From Mesorhizobium sp. AR07 (GTDB lineage: Bacteria; Pseudomonadota; Alphaproteobacteria; Rhizobiales; Rhizobiaceae), in contig NZ_CP080525.1 of NCBI RefSeq assembly GCF_024746815.1, forward strand, positions 5,698,501 through 5,762,500: a stretch of DNA of 64,000 nt, written 5' to 3'. Position numbers and translations under genes: made by a program. Below, piece by piece: positions 1 through 6,406 of this stretch (position 1 is its first letter; every line of letters begins with the position of its first letter). The notes under the pieces were generated by a model. That model had not been told where the DNA came from. It ran no database searches and saw only the letters and a program-made list of their open reading frames with translations.

Positions 1-126
1 TGGTATATGGACGGCAAGATCGAGATCGACCCGATGATCACCCACACGCTGAAGCTCGAGGACATCAACAAGGGTTTTGACCTGATGCATGCCGGCGAAA
101 GCATTCGCAGCGTCGTGGTCTACTGA
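1..126 (+). CDS. adhC: S-(hydroxymethyl)glutathione dehydrogenase (class III ADH), 3' end only
   Basis: The window opens inside this gene; the last 41 codons are read in frame 1 to a TGA. The C-terminal segment, with the tail motif FDLMHAGESIRSVVVY, is typical of class III alcohol dehydrogenases, which oxidise S-hydroxymethylglutathione in cytoplasmic formaldehyde detoxification. The zinc ligands and the Rossmann fold lie outside the window and cannot be checked. The tail is highly conserved, so the family call is firm although only about a tenth of the protein is visible. Confidence 0.85.
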   Translation, partial: WYMDGKIEIDPMITHTLKLEDINKGFDLMHAGESIRSVVVY

Positions 127-594
127 TCGGTTTGAGCCATACGCCGCGCTGAAGGCCTGTGTTCCCAAAATACTCTGCCTCCCCAGCATTGGCGTAAGAC
201 CGGCGGCACGACAAGGCATTCCGGAATGCCCGTGCCGCCGGTCGATCCACAACGCTTGCGGCGGTCACAGCAGCGGCGGCTTCGAAGGCTCACCTTGGTC
301 GAGTCCGTGAAGTCGCCGCAAATGTGCTACCTATTGTGACACCTATTGTGATACAAATCGGCCTTAAAAGACAAAAAAATATAATAGAAACAACAGGATA
401 AGATCGCCAACGATCCCAGCCAACGGTACCATCGGTTTTCCTAAGAAAATCAACAAGTTGTCAGGCAGGGCAGGGGCGTTATTTCACCTTTCCATGTCGC
501 GGCATGTTGCAAACCGCTCCCGTTGATTTCCAAGGGTTTCCTGCGACTATCGGCAGGTCCACGCGACATGGATGCAACATAGGAGACGCGCGTA

Positions 595-672
595 ATGCGG
601 CTGATCAGCGGGTTGGTGCGTCTGGCTTGGGAATGGACACGGCTGCAACTGGCGAAGGCCAGGAAGCGGTAA
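595..672 (+). CDS. Candidate 25-residue basic amphipathic peptide
   Basis: A very short ORF starts at an ATG preceded by AGGAG at a spacing of 9 bases, and ends just before a perfect GC-rich hairpin. The peptide mixes Leu, Ile and Trp with Arg and Lys (two Trp, six Arg/Lys), so it would be a cationic amphipathic helix. It matches no family I recognise. The ribosome-binding site and the downstream stem are the only support; chance occurrence remains possible. Confidence 0.3.
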   Translation: MRLISGLVRLAWEWTRLQLAKARKR

Positions 673-673
673 A

Positions 674-690
674 GCCCGCTGGTGGCGGGC
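674..690 (+). terminator. GC-rich hairpin after the 25-residue ORF
   Basis: GCCCGC at 674-679 pairs perfectly with GCGGGC at 685-690 around a 5-base loop, beginning one base after the stop of the small ORF. No T-run follows, so it may be a transcript-stabilising or weak terminator stem. Confidence 0.35.
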
Positions 691-894
691 GTGGCACCAT
701 TCAAGATGTCGTGGCGCACGCATTTTGATTTTCTGCCAAAGTGGCCTTATCGCGCGAATCAAACCGCGCAGGTTTTCAAAGGCGATCAAAAGCCTTTGCT
801 AGGCTACCGGGCCTATCAATCGATCCGGGCTGGACCTTCTGGTTGTTACGCAAAGCCTATTCGCCGCACGTAACCGGCGCTCTCACACTCTCCT

Positions 895-908
895 GAAGTT
901 CGAACTTC
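895..908. repeat. Perfect 14-bp palindrome GAAGTTCGAACTTC
   Basis: The sequence is its own reverse complement and lies about 50 bases upstream of the small ORF at 961. It could be an operator or half of a cruciform. Nothing else in the 127-960 stretch was recognised apart from the 25-residue ORF and its hairpin. Confidence 0.4.
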
Positions 909-960
909 GTTTTGAAATGGAATGAGCTGAGCGCTCGGCTCCTGAAAAGGAGCAACCCCA

Positions 961-1056
961 ATGGACGTCACGTATGTCTACGGGAAGGGCTTCAGAATAC
1001 ATATTAGCGCTCGCTTCATCGCGTCGCTGGTCGTTCTGCTGACCTATTTTGCCTGA
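961..1056 (+). CDS. Candidate 31-residue single-pass membrane peptide
   Basis: The ORF begins at ATG 961 with AAAAGGAG about 8 bases upstream and ends at 1056, six bases before a strong hairpin with a T-run. The N-terminal half is polar and aromatic; residues 17-30 are almost entirely hydrophobic (FIASLVVLLTYF), enough for a short membrane anchor. I do not recognise a family. The combination of ribosome-binding site, hydrophobic tail and terminator makes it more likely than most short ORFs to be a real small gene. Confidence 0.4.
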   Translation: MDVTYVYGKGFRIHISARFIASLVVLLTYFA

Positions 1057-1061
1057 ATGAT

Positions 1062-1088
1062 GGAGGCGGCTTTTGTCGCCTCCGTTTT
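1062..1088 (+). terminator. Rho-independent terminator
   Basis: GGAGGCG at 1062-1068 pairs with CGCCTCC at 1077-1083 around an 8-base loop and is followed by GTTTT. It lies immediately after the 31-residue ORF. Confidence 0.6.
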
Positions 1089-1492
1089 CGCCACCCCGAG
1101 GCAGCGGGCGGGTCGGCCAATTGGCGGATGCTCTCAGCATGCGGCGAGTTGTTCCAGCGCTACGGCCTGCCCGCTCCGTTGAACCGAGCGGTGAACTGGC
1201 GCTAAAGTGGGCGACGCGTGCACCTCTCCTTGACCCCAATGTCGCCGACGAGGCACCGACTTCGTCTGTGCTGACTGGCTACGACGAGGAACGCCTCCTC
1301 ACGTACATTCGCCTCCTGGATGCAGCGGCTGAGGATGCCGACTGGAGTGAAGTCGCCCGCATCGTCTTGCATCTCGATCCTGAGAAGGAACCTGAACGGG
1401 CTTACAGAGCTTGGGCGACGCATCTCGCCCGCGCCCGCTGAATGACGACAAGCGGCTATCGTCACCTGCTTGCCGGCGGCGCGCCGCACTAA
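1073..1492 (+). pseudogene. DUF2285-type protein with an in-frame stop
   Basis: The reading frame resembles a Rhizobiales DUF2285-like family: a VVPALRPARSVEP segment, then LTGYDEERLLTYIRLLDA and EVARIVLHLDPEKEPERA. Where I expect a conserved Trp before MTxxGYRHLL there is TGA (1439-1441); reading on in the same frame gives MTTSGYRHLLAGGAPH and a natural stop at 1490-1492. A single TGG to TGA change explains this. The 5' end also looks eroded: there is no ATG upstream and the frame runs back into the terminator at 1062. Genes of this family often accompany mobile elements. The family call is from memory of its consensus. Confidence 0.6.
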
Positions 1493-1528
1493 GCCTCAAT
1501 CTTCGCTGCCCCCGCTCGGAAAGGCCTA

Positions 1529-1632
1529 ATGCATGTCGCCCAAAAGTGGCCCCGGTTTTGGGGCAACGACATGCATAAAAACAAAGACTTAAAGCGCGTC
1601 GCCTGAATCCGTTTCAAGGCGACGCGCTTTAA
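1529..1632. repeat. Rhizobial palindromic intergenic mosaic element
   Basis: Two nested inverted repeats lie side by side. ATGCATGTCG (1529-1538) pairs with CGACATGCAT (1567-1576), and TAAAGCGCGTCGCCT (from 1590) pairs with the complementary arm ending at 1631. This two-palindrome layout is a dispersed short intergenic repeat type seen in rhizobial genomes (RIME-like). It lies between a broken gene and the 3' end of a minus-strand gene. Confidence 0.65.
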
Positions 1633-1672
1633 CTTGCGTAACGCGGATGGTCGCAGCCCGGAATCGCCCCGA

Positions 1673-2086
1673 TCAAAGATTGAAGACGTGCGAAGCGGTC
1701 AGCCCGGCGAGCAGCACGCCCGCAAGGAGAGCGATGATCGAGGCGAGGAACCAGCGCAGCGTGACTCGATAGACCGGCTCGTCGTCGTCCCGCGGGAGCA
1801 GCGACCGCCACAGTGTGACGAGCTGAAGGACGATGGCCAGTGCGAGGAGCAGCGTCGCCAAGATCGAGGCAACCGTCCATCCGCCTTCAGCTTCGAAGTT
1901 CCAGTACCGCAGGAAAAGAAGCGAAAATCCGAGCAGCACGGTGATCGCGGAGATGACACCCTGTCGGTAGCCGCCGGGCAAGGGAACTCTGCCCGCCTTG
2001 ATTGCCTGGAAACCTGGCTCCATGGCCTCTTGGCAGTCGATCTGGCGATCGGAATGGTCATCCTGGCGCTTGGGCGTGTCGATCAT
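1673..2086 (-). CDS. Hypothetical small integral membrane protein
   Basis: The 137-residue protein has an N-terminal polar stretch of about 40 residues and then three strongly hydrophobic segments (roughly residues 45-62, 71-92 and 112-132), so it is an inner-membrane protein of unknown role. A second start at Met22 (MEPGFQAIKAG) is possible, giving 116 residues and losing only a charged tail. The large plus-strand ORF across the same DNA is Arg/Glu-rich and looks like a shadow. I do not recognise the family. Confidence 0.6.
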   Translation of the reverse strand: MIDTPKRQDDHSDRQIDCQEAMEPGFQAIKAGRVPLPGGYRQGVISAITVLLGFSLLFLRYWNFEAEGGWTVASILATLLLALAIVLQLVTLWRSLLPRDDDEPVYRVTLRWFLASIIALLAGVLLAGLTASHVFNL

Positions 2087-2096
2087 GAGGCAACAT

Positions 2097-2330
2097 TTAA
2101 TTTGGCAGGCCCTTGGAGGTCGGCGCAGGTCTTGTTCGGTCGATACGATCGAGGAAACCTTGTAGCGCAGTCATCATTATCCTTACGCCTTCCTCGCGCA
2201 AGGTGAACGACTTGACGCGATCCACGGTGAGAAGCCCGACCAGGCACATGGTTGGGGCGTCCCGGTCATCCAGATCAAGCTGAATGCCTCTCACCGCCGG
2301 CAACATCTCGTCTTTCGGCTTCCTCGGCAT
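2097..2330 (-). CDS. Conserved hypothetical protein (77 aa)
   Basis: The start at MPRKPKDEMLPAV is preferred because AGGAGG lies 7 bases upstream; the longer reading frame has no such signal. The product is a small soluble acidic/basic mixed protein containing a GIQLDLDDRDAPTMCLVGLL segment. No catalytic motif is visible. It is separated by 10 bases from the zinc-site microprotein upstream, and these genes with the 2519-2749 ORF appear to form a short minus-strand operon. Confidence 0.55.
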   Translation of the reverse strand: MPRKPKDEMLPAVRGIQLDLDDRDAPTMCLVGLLTVDRVKSFTLREEGVRIMMTALQGFLDRIDRTRPAPTSKGLPN

Positions 2331-2340
2331 GCTCTGCCTC

Positions 2341-2529
2341 CTAAAGGTGTCGTTCCCCGTCGTCGCGGTGCTCAAAACAAAACCAGTGTGAAACCTGGCG
2401 CGGCCGGGCGAAGCCGAACCCGGTATGCTTGCCGCAGCCAGGATGCTCACAGTAATGGCCAAGGAGTGCGACGCGCTCTCGCGTTACGGGCGTCATGCCT
2501 TCGGCAAGTCTCGCGGGCTCATCGCTCAC
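2341..2529 (-). CDS. Small putative zinc-binding protein (62 aa)
   Basis: Translation from GTG 2529 gives a protein beginning (M)SDEPARLAEGMTPVTRERV, followed by CEHPGC and WFCFEHRDDG. The Cys/His spacing suggests one structural zinc site. The GTG overlaps the stop region of the upstream gene by 11 bases, as in translational coupling. A degenerate second copy, sharing the first 11 residues exactly, lies at 4776. The function is unknown; the duplicate supports the GTG start because that copy begins with ATG at the same position. Confidence 0.6.
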   Translation of the reverse strand: MSDEPARLAEGMTPVTRERVALLGHYCEHPGCGKHTGFGFARPRQVSHWFCFEHRDDGERHL

Positions 2530-2749
2530 GAATACGCTTCCGCGAGGATGAGCCCTTGAGAGCATCAAGCTCGTCCTGAAGGTGCCCGTTCGGCACGATC
2601 ATCTCCTTCAATGCCTTCACCGGGTCGCCCTTATGCGAAGCGACGAACTTGTCGGCGACTGCCTGCAATGCCGCCTCTTGGCGGCTATTTAGCGTGATGA
2701 CGCATGACGCCCTGCTGCACGCGCCTCTCACTGTGGCAGGCTTTTGCAT
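2519..2749 (-). CDS. Hypothetical protein (76 aa)
   Basis: The protein ends in a helical, charged region with SRQEAALQAVADKFVASHKG and LKEMIVPNGHLQDELDALK, which looks like a short coiled-coil or helical bundle. The ATG at 2749 is the only in-frame ATG; the first 18 residues look less protein-like, so the native start is uncertain. It is the first gene of the minus-strand trio 2749-2097 and overlaps the next gene. No family was assigned. Confidence 0.5.
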   Translation of the reverse strand: MQKPATVRGACSRASCVITLNSRQEAALQAVADKFVASHKGDPVKALKEMIVPNGHLQDELDALKGSSSRKRIRER

Positions 2750-2941
2750 GACCTTTTGCCTTATAGCTTAGGCTTACGGATCAGCTTCGTTCGGGATTTT
2801 GCGGGCGGCGCTTTTCGGGCTGCCTCTCGGCTGCCCATTTGGCTTTCTGCTCAGCTCGATACTCCTCCAGCCGTCGAATGGCTGCGAGCAAGTCCTTCTC
2901 GCCGTGGTCTTCCTGAAAGCGCCGCCGAGCGGGTCGCAGAC

Positions 2942-3232
2942 ATGTCGCGTGCGGATCTGCAGATCATCCTTCGTCGGGCCGCATTAATGCTCAGAAACGT
3001 TGCTGGCGTGTCGCTTGAGCCGGCGACAGAAGACGCGCTCAACTCGATCGCTGCCGAGATGAAAATCGCCAGAGCGGACCTCATCCAGATCGTGCTGCGT
3101 GAATGGCTGGAAACGAATGCCTATCTGCCGGTGCGCCATATCGACGAGGAAAGCGAAACCGACGGGAGCGCGCAGCTGGCGCCTTACTTCTGCTGGCATC
3201 CCGAGACAGGCTGTAGCGATGACCAACGCTGA
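2942..3232 (+). CDS. Ribbon-helix-helix-like small protein
   Basis: From ATG 2942 the product has 96 residues. The central part, TEDALNSIAAEMKIARADLI followed by QIVLREWLETN, has the pattern of a CopG/MetJ ribbon-helix-helix unit, with the strand region replaced by a helix-rich preamble, and ends in an acidic tail with DEESETDGSA. Such proteins are often short repressors or antitoxins. The longer frame starting at 2744 was discarded because its first 66 residues are low-quality. The stop overlaps the next ORF. Confidence 0.5.
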   Translation: MSRADLQIILRRAALMLRNVAGVSLEPATEDALNSIAAEMKIARADLIQIVLREWLETNAYLPVRHIDEESETDGSAQLAPYFCWHPETGCSDDQR

Positions 3233-3374
3233 CATCATTACCCGATCTCCAATCATGAGCGCGCGCCTGGGTGGAACGACACTCGCGCGGCTACGGGAGA
3301 CTCTGATCGCGGCTGGCGTTGAGTTCATCCCCGAGAATGGCGGTGGCGCCGGGGTAAGATTGCGGAAGTCATGA
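3219..3374 (+). pseudogene. Truncated HTH-regulator C-terminus (51 aa)
   Basis: The last 24 residues, ending GVEFIPENGGGAGVRLRKS, match the conserved tail of small rhizobial XRE-type helix-turn-helix regulators, in which this tail follows the DNA-binding helices. Here the DNA-binding domain is missing: only 27 residues precede the tail. The ORF has its own ATG overlapping the previous gene, so it could still be translated as a tail-only peptide, but it is best read as a remnant. Confidence 0.45.
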
Positions 3375-3387
3375 GCATCATTCCAGA

Positions 3388-3684
3388 GTGGGGTCTACGG
3401 TGACGAGGGCGGCCATCTGTCTGTTGGTTGTCGCGGCGGTATCTTCCGGGACCGCTGAAGCCGAAACGCTGAGAGAAGCCTATGACGCTTGTCTTGCAGC
3501 CAGCATCCCTAAATTCGAGCATGTTTGTGGCCGTGCAGACTTGATAGCGAGGGACATAATCTTCGAGTGCAGTCCGCAACTTCTGGCAATTTTGCGTTCG
3601 ATGCCGCTTGCCGACGATGAAAATCAAAAGGTCGTGGCTGATCTGTTGAAATTTCGGCTTCAGCATCCCTGCGAAGTAAATTAA
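3388..3684 (+). CDS. Exported hypothetical protein with four mature cysteines
   Basis: The start is GTG 3388 or GTG 3400; from either, the N-terminus is a signal peptide (AAICLLVVAAVSSGTAEA) with a likely cleavage after Ala-Glu-Ala. The mature part of about 73 residues has Cys in DACLA, HVCGR, FECSP and HPCEV, which suggests two disulfides in the periplasm. No enzymatic motif is visible. The family is not recognised. Confidence 0.5.
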   Translation: MGSTVTRAAICLLVVAAVSSGTAEAETLREAYDACLAASIPKFEHVCGRADLIARDIIFECSPQLLAILRSMPLADDENQKVVADLLKFRLQHPCEVN

Positions 3685-3884
3685 CGCCTCTTCATCTTCG
3701 GCGTGATCTCCGCCACCCACCCCAAGTTTGTTGATTTCGCTCGCTCCATTGCGTGTCCGAACGGACAGCACAAGGAACTTCCCATGGCTTCGATCGCAGG
3801 CTCCTAACCTACCGCTTGCGGTCGACCTTATGCTGCGCAATACTACCCCCTTGGAGGGAACTATAGCGTTGTTGGGTGGACAGC

Positions 3885-4094
3885 ATGCCAATCTATGTTG
3901 TTGCTGAAATGCACTATGATCGCGTGATTAGGTCTCAGGCGGTCGAAGCGACTAGTCCTGCTCTAGCCGCATCGGAAATGAATGCCAGCAAGACGGTCTT
4001 TAAACGATGGGCGAAGGATTGGATTCGAGTGACGGATGAGGGTGGCGGGCAAGTATTCGCCTACTCTATTGCACGGCTAAAGAACCCGGGTTAA
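3885..4094 (+). CDS. Conserved hypothetical protein (69 aa)
   Basis: The product begins MPIYVVAEMHYDRVIRSQAV and contains a helical region with WAKDWIRVTDEGGG. GGTGGA precedes ATG 3885, which favours this start over the upstream one at 3876. The tail overlaps convergently with the minus-strand gene at 4066. I see no known domain. Confidence 0.5.
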   Translation: MPIYVVAEMHYDRVIRSQAVEATSPALAASEMNASKTVFKRWAKDWIRVTDEGGGQVFAYSIARLKNPG

Positions 4095-4317
4095 GCGCTG
4101 GCCCAGAGCCTCTCGCGACCATGACGCTCGCGGCGACAGCCTGGCCCGCGGCTACCTTTGCGGCCTTGTAGTCGCCCTCCCATGGCAACGTGTTAAAGTC
4201 CGGTTGATAGTCACCTTCGCGATAAAGGTTCTCCGCAACGTAAATGCCTTTCACCCCATCCACCACACATGCCCAAGGCGGGTTTCCCGGGCATCGGTAA
4301 AGGCCCACTGCTGCCAT
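4066..4317 (-). CDS. Hypothetical protein (83 aa)
   Basis: The start at 4317 is chosen because GGAG lies 8-9 bases upstream. The longer version starts with GTG at 4341 and has no ribosome-binding site. The sequence carries CPGNPPWACVVDGVKGIYVA, two cysteines that could pair, then an aromatic acidic stretch (YREGDYQPDFNTLPWEGDY) and an Ala-rich tail. No family is recognised. The 3' ends of this gene and the gene at 3885 overlap by 29 bases. Confidence 0.45.
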   Translation of the reverse strand: MAAVGLYRCPGNPPWACVVDGVKGIYVAENLYREGDYQPDFNTLPWEGDYKAAKVAAGQAVAASVMVARGSGPALNPGSLAVQ

Positions 4318-4537
4318 CAGTGCTTTCTCCGTGAAACGCACCTATCTCACTCTAAGACATCGTCCTACGAACCCTTGCTAGTGTCGCCCTCCGTTCTGAT
4401 GAAGGCGCCCACGGGCGCTTGGCGTCTTCCGAAGCAATCGGTCTCGTCCCGCTTTGGCACGATTTGATTGGCATCTGAATTGCTCATTCAGACTCGCCAG
4501 ACTTAAGGCCGGAGCGCAGGCGAAGGAGGGGATGACA

Positions 4538-4735
4538 ATGAGTTTAGCCGAAAACTTGTCTGATGTTGCGTTCACATTCGATTGTCCGGATTGCTCGCAT
4601 CCGACCGTAAGGAAGGGCTCCGCGCTAAGAACGATCGCGCACTTTAGATGCGAATGGTGCAAGGCAAAAGTGCGGATCACTTATTCGCAGAAGCTAGCGA
4701 TCTTCGAGAGGCATGGCCGTCTAGCCAATCGATAG
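4538..4735 (+). CDS. Small zinc-ribbon protein (65 aa)
   Basis: GAAGGAGG lies 9 bases before ATG 4538, so translation starts at MSLAENLSDVAFTFDCPDC. Two CxxC knuckles (CPDC and CEWC), 29 residues apart, form a zinc-ribbon, followed by a basic helix and YSQKLAIFERHGRLA. Similar small proteins recur in Mesorhizobium and Bradyrhizobium genomes; none has a known function to my knowledge. It might bind nucleic acid or a partner protein. Confidence 0.6.
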   Translation: MSLAENLSDVAFTFDCPDCSHPTVRKGSALRTIAHFRCEWCKAKVRITYSQKLAIFERHGRLANR

Positions 4736-4775
4736 CAGTCCACCACATCCTCATCTGGCCGCCGGGGGCCTACGG

Positions 4776-4874
4776 ATGAGCGACGAACCAGCCAGGCTTG
4801 CCGAAGGCATGACGGCAGTGCCGCGCGAGCGAGCCCGGATCTAAAACCACGTCTGCGAGCATGGTCTTGTGTAA
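4776..4874 (+). pseudogene. Dead duplicate of the zinc-site microprotein
   Basis: ATG 4776 opens MSDEPARLAEGMTAVPRERA, nearly the N-terminus of the protein encoded at 2529-2341. A TAA at 4842-4844 interrupts the frame; reading through gives NHVCEHGLV before a second TAA, so the CEH half of the zinc site is just visible and the rest is lost. The copy is inverted relative to the intact gene, about 2.3 kb away. Confidence 0.65.
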
Positions 4875-4981
4875 ATGGCTCAGCTCATATGTGCAGCCGA
4901 AAAACAAAGTGATTTCTTGCAGCCCTAAATCGTCCAGAATCGAGGCGTTTGTCAGCTAGATTCGAGACGATGGAGAGGTCG

Positions 4982-5320
4982 ATGAAATTGTCGGTTCTTG
5001 CCTTGGCCAGCGCGATGTTGTCGCTGACGTTTGGCACTCAGGCAGCGCCGCTGTCGATTGGCGCGCCGGCCCACGATGGTCTCGTCCAACAGGCGCGTGT
5101 GACGTGTGCATACCTGACCCGGGACGGCTACTGCGTCCGACCGCACAGGGTGCAGAAACACAGGGGATATCGGCATTATTACCGGCCCCATCGCTACCAC
5201 CACTATAGGCGGATGTATCGGACCTACGAGCCGCCATACTACGAGCGCTACTATCGCCCGCCGATCATCCGGGTCATTCCCAACTATCCACCGTTTTATG
5301 ATGATGGCTGGGACTATTGA
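4982..5320 (+). CDS. Secreted His/Tyr-rich protein (112 aa)
   Basis: ATG 4982 follows GGAGAGG. The first 21 residues (MKLSVLALASAMLSLTFGTQ) are a signal peptide cleaved near Gln-Ala-Ala. The mature protein has one Cys pair (TCAYL and YCVRP) and a long tract of Tyr, His, Arg and Pro (HYYRPHRYHHYRRMYR, then YEPPYYERYYRPP). Such tracts suggest metal, polysaccharide or cell-wall binding in the periplasm or outside. A terminator hairpin follows. The family is unnamed. Confidence 0.6.
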   Translation: MKLSVLALASAMLSLTFGTQAAPLSIGAPAHDGLVQQARVTCAYLTRDGYCVRPHRVQKHRGYRHYYRPHRYHHYRRMYRTYEPPYYERYYRPPIIRVIPNYPPFYDDGWDY

Positions 5321-5330
5321 GAAGTTGAGA

Positions 5331-5358
5331 GGGGCGGCGCAAACGTCGCCCCGCATCG
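5331..5358 (+). terminator. Terminator after the His/Tyr-rich gene
   Basis: GGGGCGGCG (5331-5339) pairs, with one mismatch, with CGTCGCCCC (5344-5352); ATCGTTTTAG follows. It lies 10 bases after the stop at 5320. Confidence 0.55.
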
Positions 5359-5451
5359 TTTTAGAGGAGCGTCGCCTCCCCGTGGCCAGCAGCCTCACCA
5401 TCGCCTAGGTCGCCAAAATAACCCGGCGTCGAACGCTGGTTGGAGTATCTC

Positions 5452-5538
5452 ATGAACATTCGAATTCTTATCGCCGCAGGTTCCCTTGCGTTTGTTAACC
5501 CATTCGTGGCTCCGGCAAACGCGCAAGAGACGTTCTAT
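5452..5538 (+). pseudogene. Small exported Cys-rich protein, 5' part, split by the IS
   Basis: ATG 5452 opens a signal peptide (MNIRILIAAGSLAFVNPFVA, cleaved near Ala-Asn-Ala) and runs 29 codons before entering the IS21 element, where it stops after Cys. Removing the element and one copy of the 9-bp duplication joins codon TAT directly to GGC at 8045 and restores an uninterrupted 97-residue ORF. The gene was therefore intact until the insertion. Its function is unknown. Confidence 0.75.
5530..5538. repeat. Left target-site duplication of the IS
   Basis: ACGTTCTAT immediately precedes the left inverted repeat, and the identical 9 bases occur at 8036-8044 just after the right end. Both flanks being intact means the element arrived by transposition rather than by rearrangement. 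Confidence 0.85.
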
Positions 5539-5593
5539 TGTTGATTTCCACTAGGAACTGACCCGGCGTTTCCACCGAGATTTGACCCGCCTT

Positions 5594-6406
5594 TTATGTA
5601 TGTTTCGGGTCTGGTGTGGTGGTCAAGTTCCTGTTTTTCTCCTTCGCGTTTTTCGGTTCATGAGCTGAGCTATTCTTGAAGCGGAAGCTGTCGTTTCCGG
5701 TTTCGAGGATGTGGCAATGATGCGTCAGTCGGTCGAGCAGCGCGGTCGTCATCTTGGCATCGCCGAAGACGCTGGCCCATTCGCTGAAGCTGAGGTTGGT
5801 GGTGATGATGACGCTTGTGCGCTCGTAGAGCTTGCTCAGCAGATGGAAGAGCAATGCGCCACCTGATGCACTGAACGGCAGGTATCCGAGCTCATCGAGA
5901 ATGACGAGATCGGAATGGACAAGCCGGTTGGCGATCTGTCCTGAGCGACCCTGTGCCTTCTCCTGCTCGAGCGCATTGACCAGCTCGACCGTGGAGAAGA
6001 AACGAACCCGCTTGTGATGATGCTCGATCGCCTGGATACCCAAGGCGGTCGCAACGTGGGTTTTTCCAGTGCCGGGTCCGCCGACCAGAACGATGTTGTT
6101 GGCTTCGTCGAGGAAGGCGCAACGGTGGAGTTGGCGAACCAGAGCCTCGTTGATCTCGCTACTAGAGAAGTCGAATCCGTTCAGATCACGATAGGCTGGA
6201 AAGCGTGCGGTCTTGAGCTGATAGACTGTCGATCGGACCTCGCGTTCTGCCGTCTCGGCCTTGAGGAGTTGCGACAGGATGGGAATGGCGGCTTCGAACG
6301 CCGGCGATCCCTGTTCGGTGAGTTCACCGACAGCCTGCGCCATTCCGTGCATCTTCAAGCTTCGCAACATGATGACGATTGCGCCGCTGGCAGGATTATG
6401 GCGCAT
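5594..6406 (-). CDS. istB: IS21 transposition helper ATPase
   Basis: IstB is the AAA+ ATPase that binds DNA and activates the IstA transposase. The 270-residue product has Walker [16 protein letters not shown] (about residue 107), Walker [14 protein letters not shown] and the sensor region [15 protein letters not shown], plus the IstB signature [20 protein letters not shown] near the C-terminus. Length is normal. It overlaps the 3' end of istA by 11 bases, the usual coupling in this family. It appears intact. Confidence 0.93.
   Translation of the reverse strand: MRHNPASGAIVIMLRSLKMHGMAQAVGELTEQGSPAFEAAIPILSQLLKAETAEREVRSTVYQLKTARFPAYRDLNGFDFSSSEINEALVRQLHRCAFLDEANNIVLVGGPGTGKTHVATALGIQAIEHHHKRVRFFSTVELVNALEQEKAQGRSGQIANRLVHSDLVILDELGYLPFSASGGALLFHLLSKLYERTSVIITTNLSFSEWASVFGDAKMTTALLDRLTHHCHILETGNDSFRFKNSSAHEPKNAKEKNRNLTTTPDPKHT

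Noticed and set aside
127-960. A tRNA gene or integrase next to the adhC end
   Set aside because: No cloverleaf, CCA end or recombinase motif could be found by eye.
1634-2206. 190-codon plus-strand ORF
   Set aside because: It is Arg/Asp/Glu-rich and opposite a minus-strand ORF with clear transmembrane segments.
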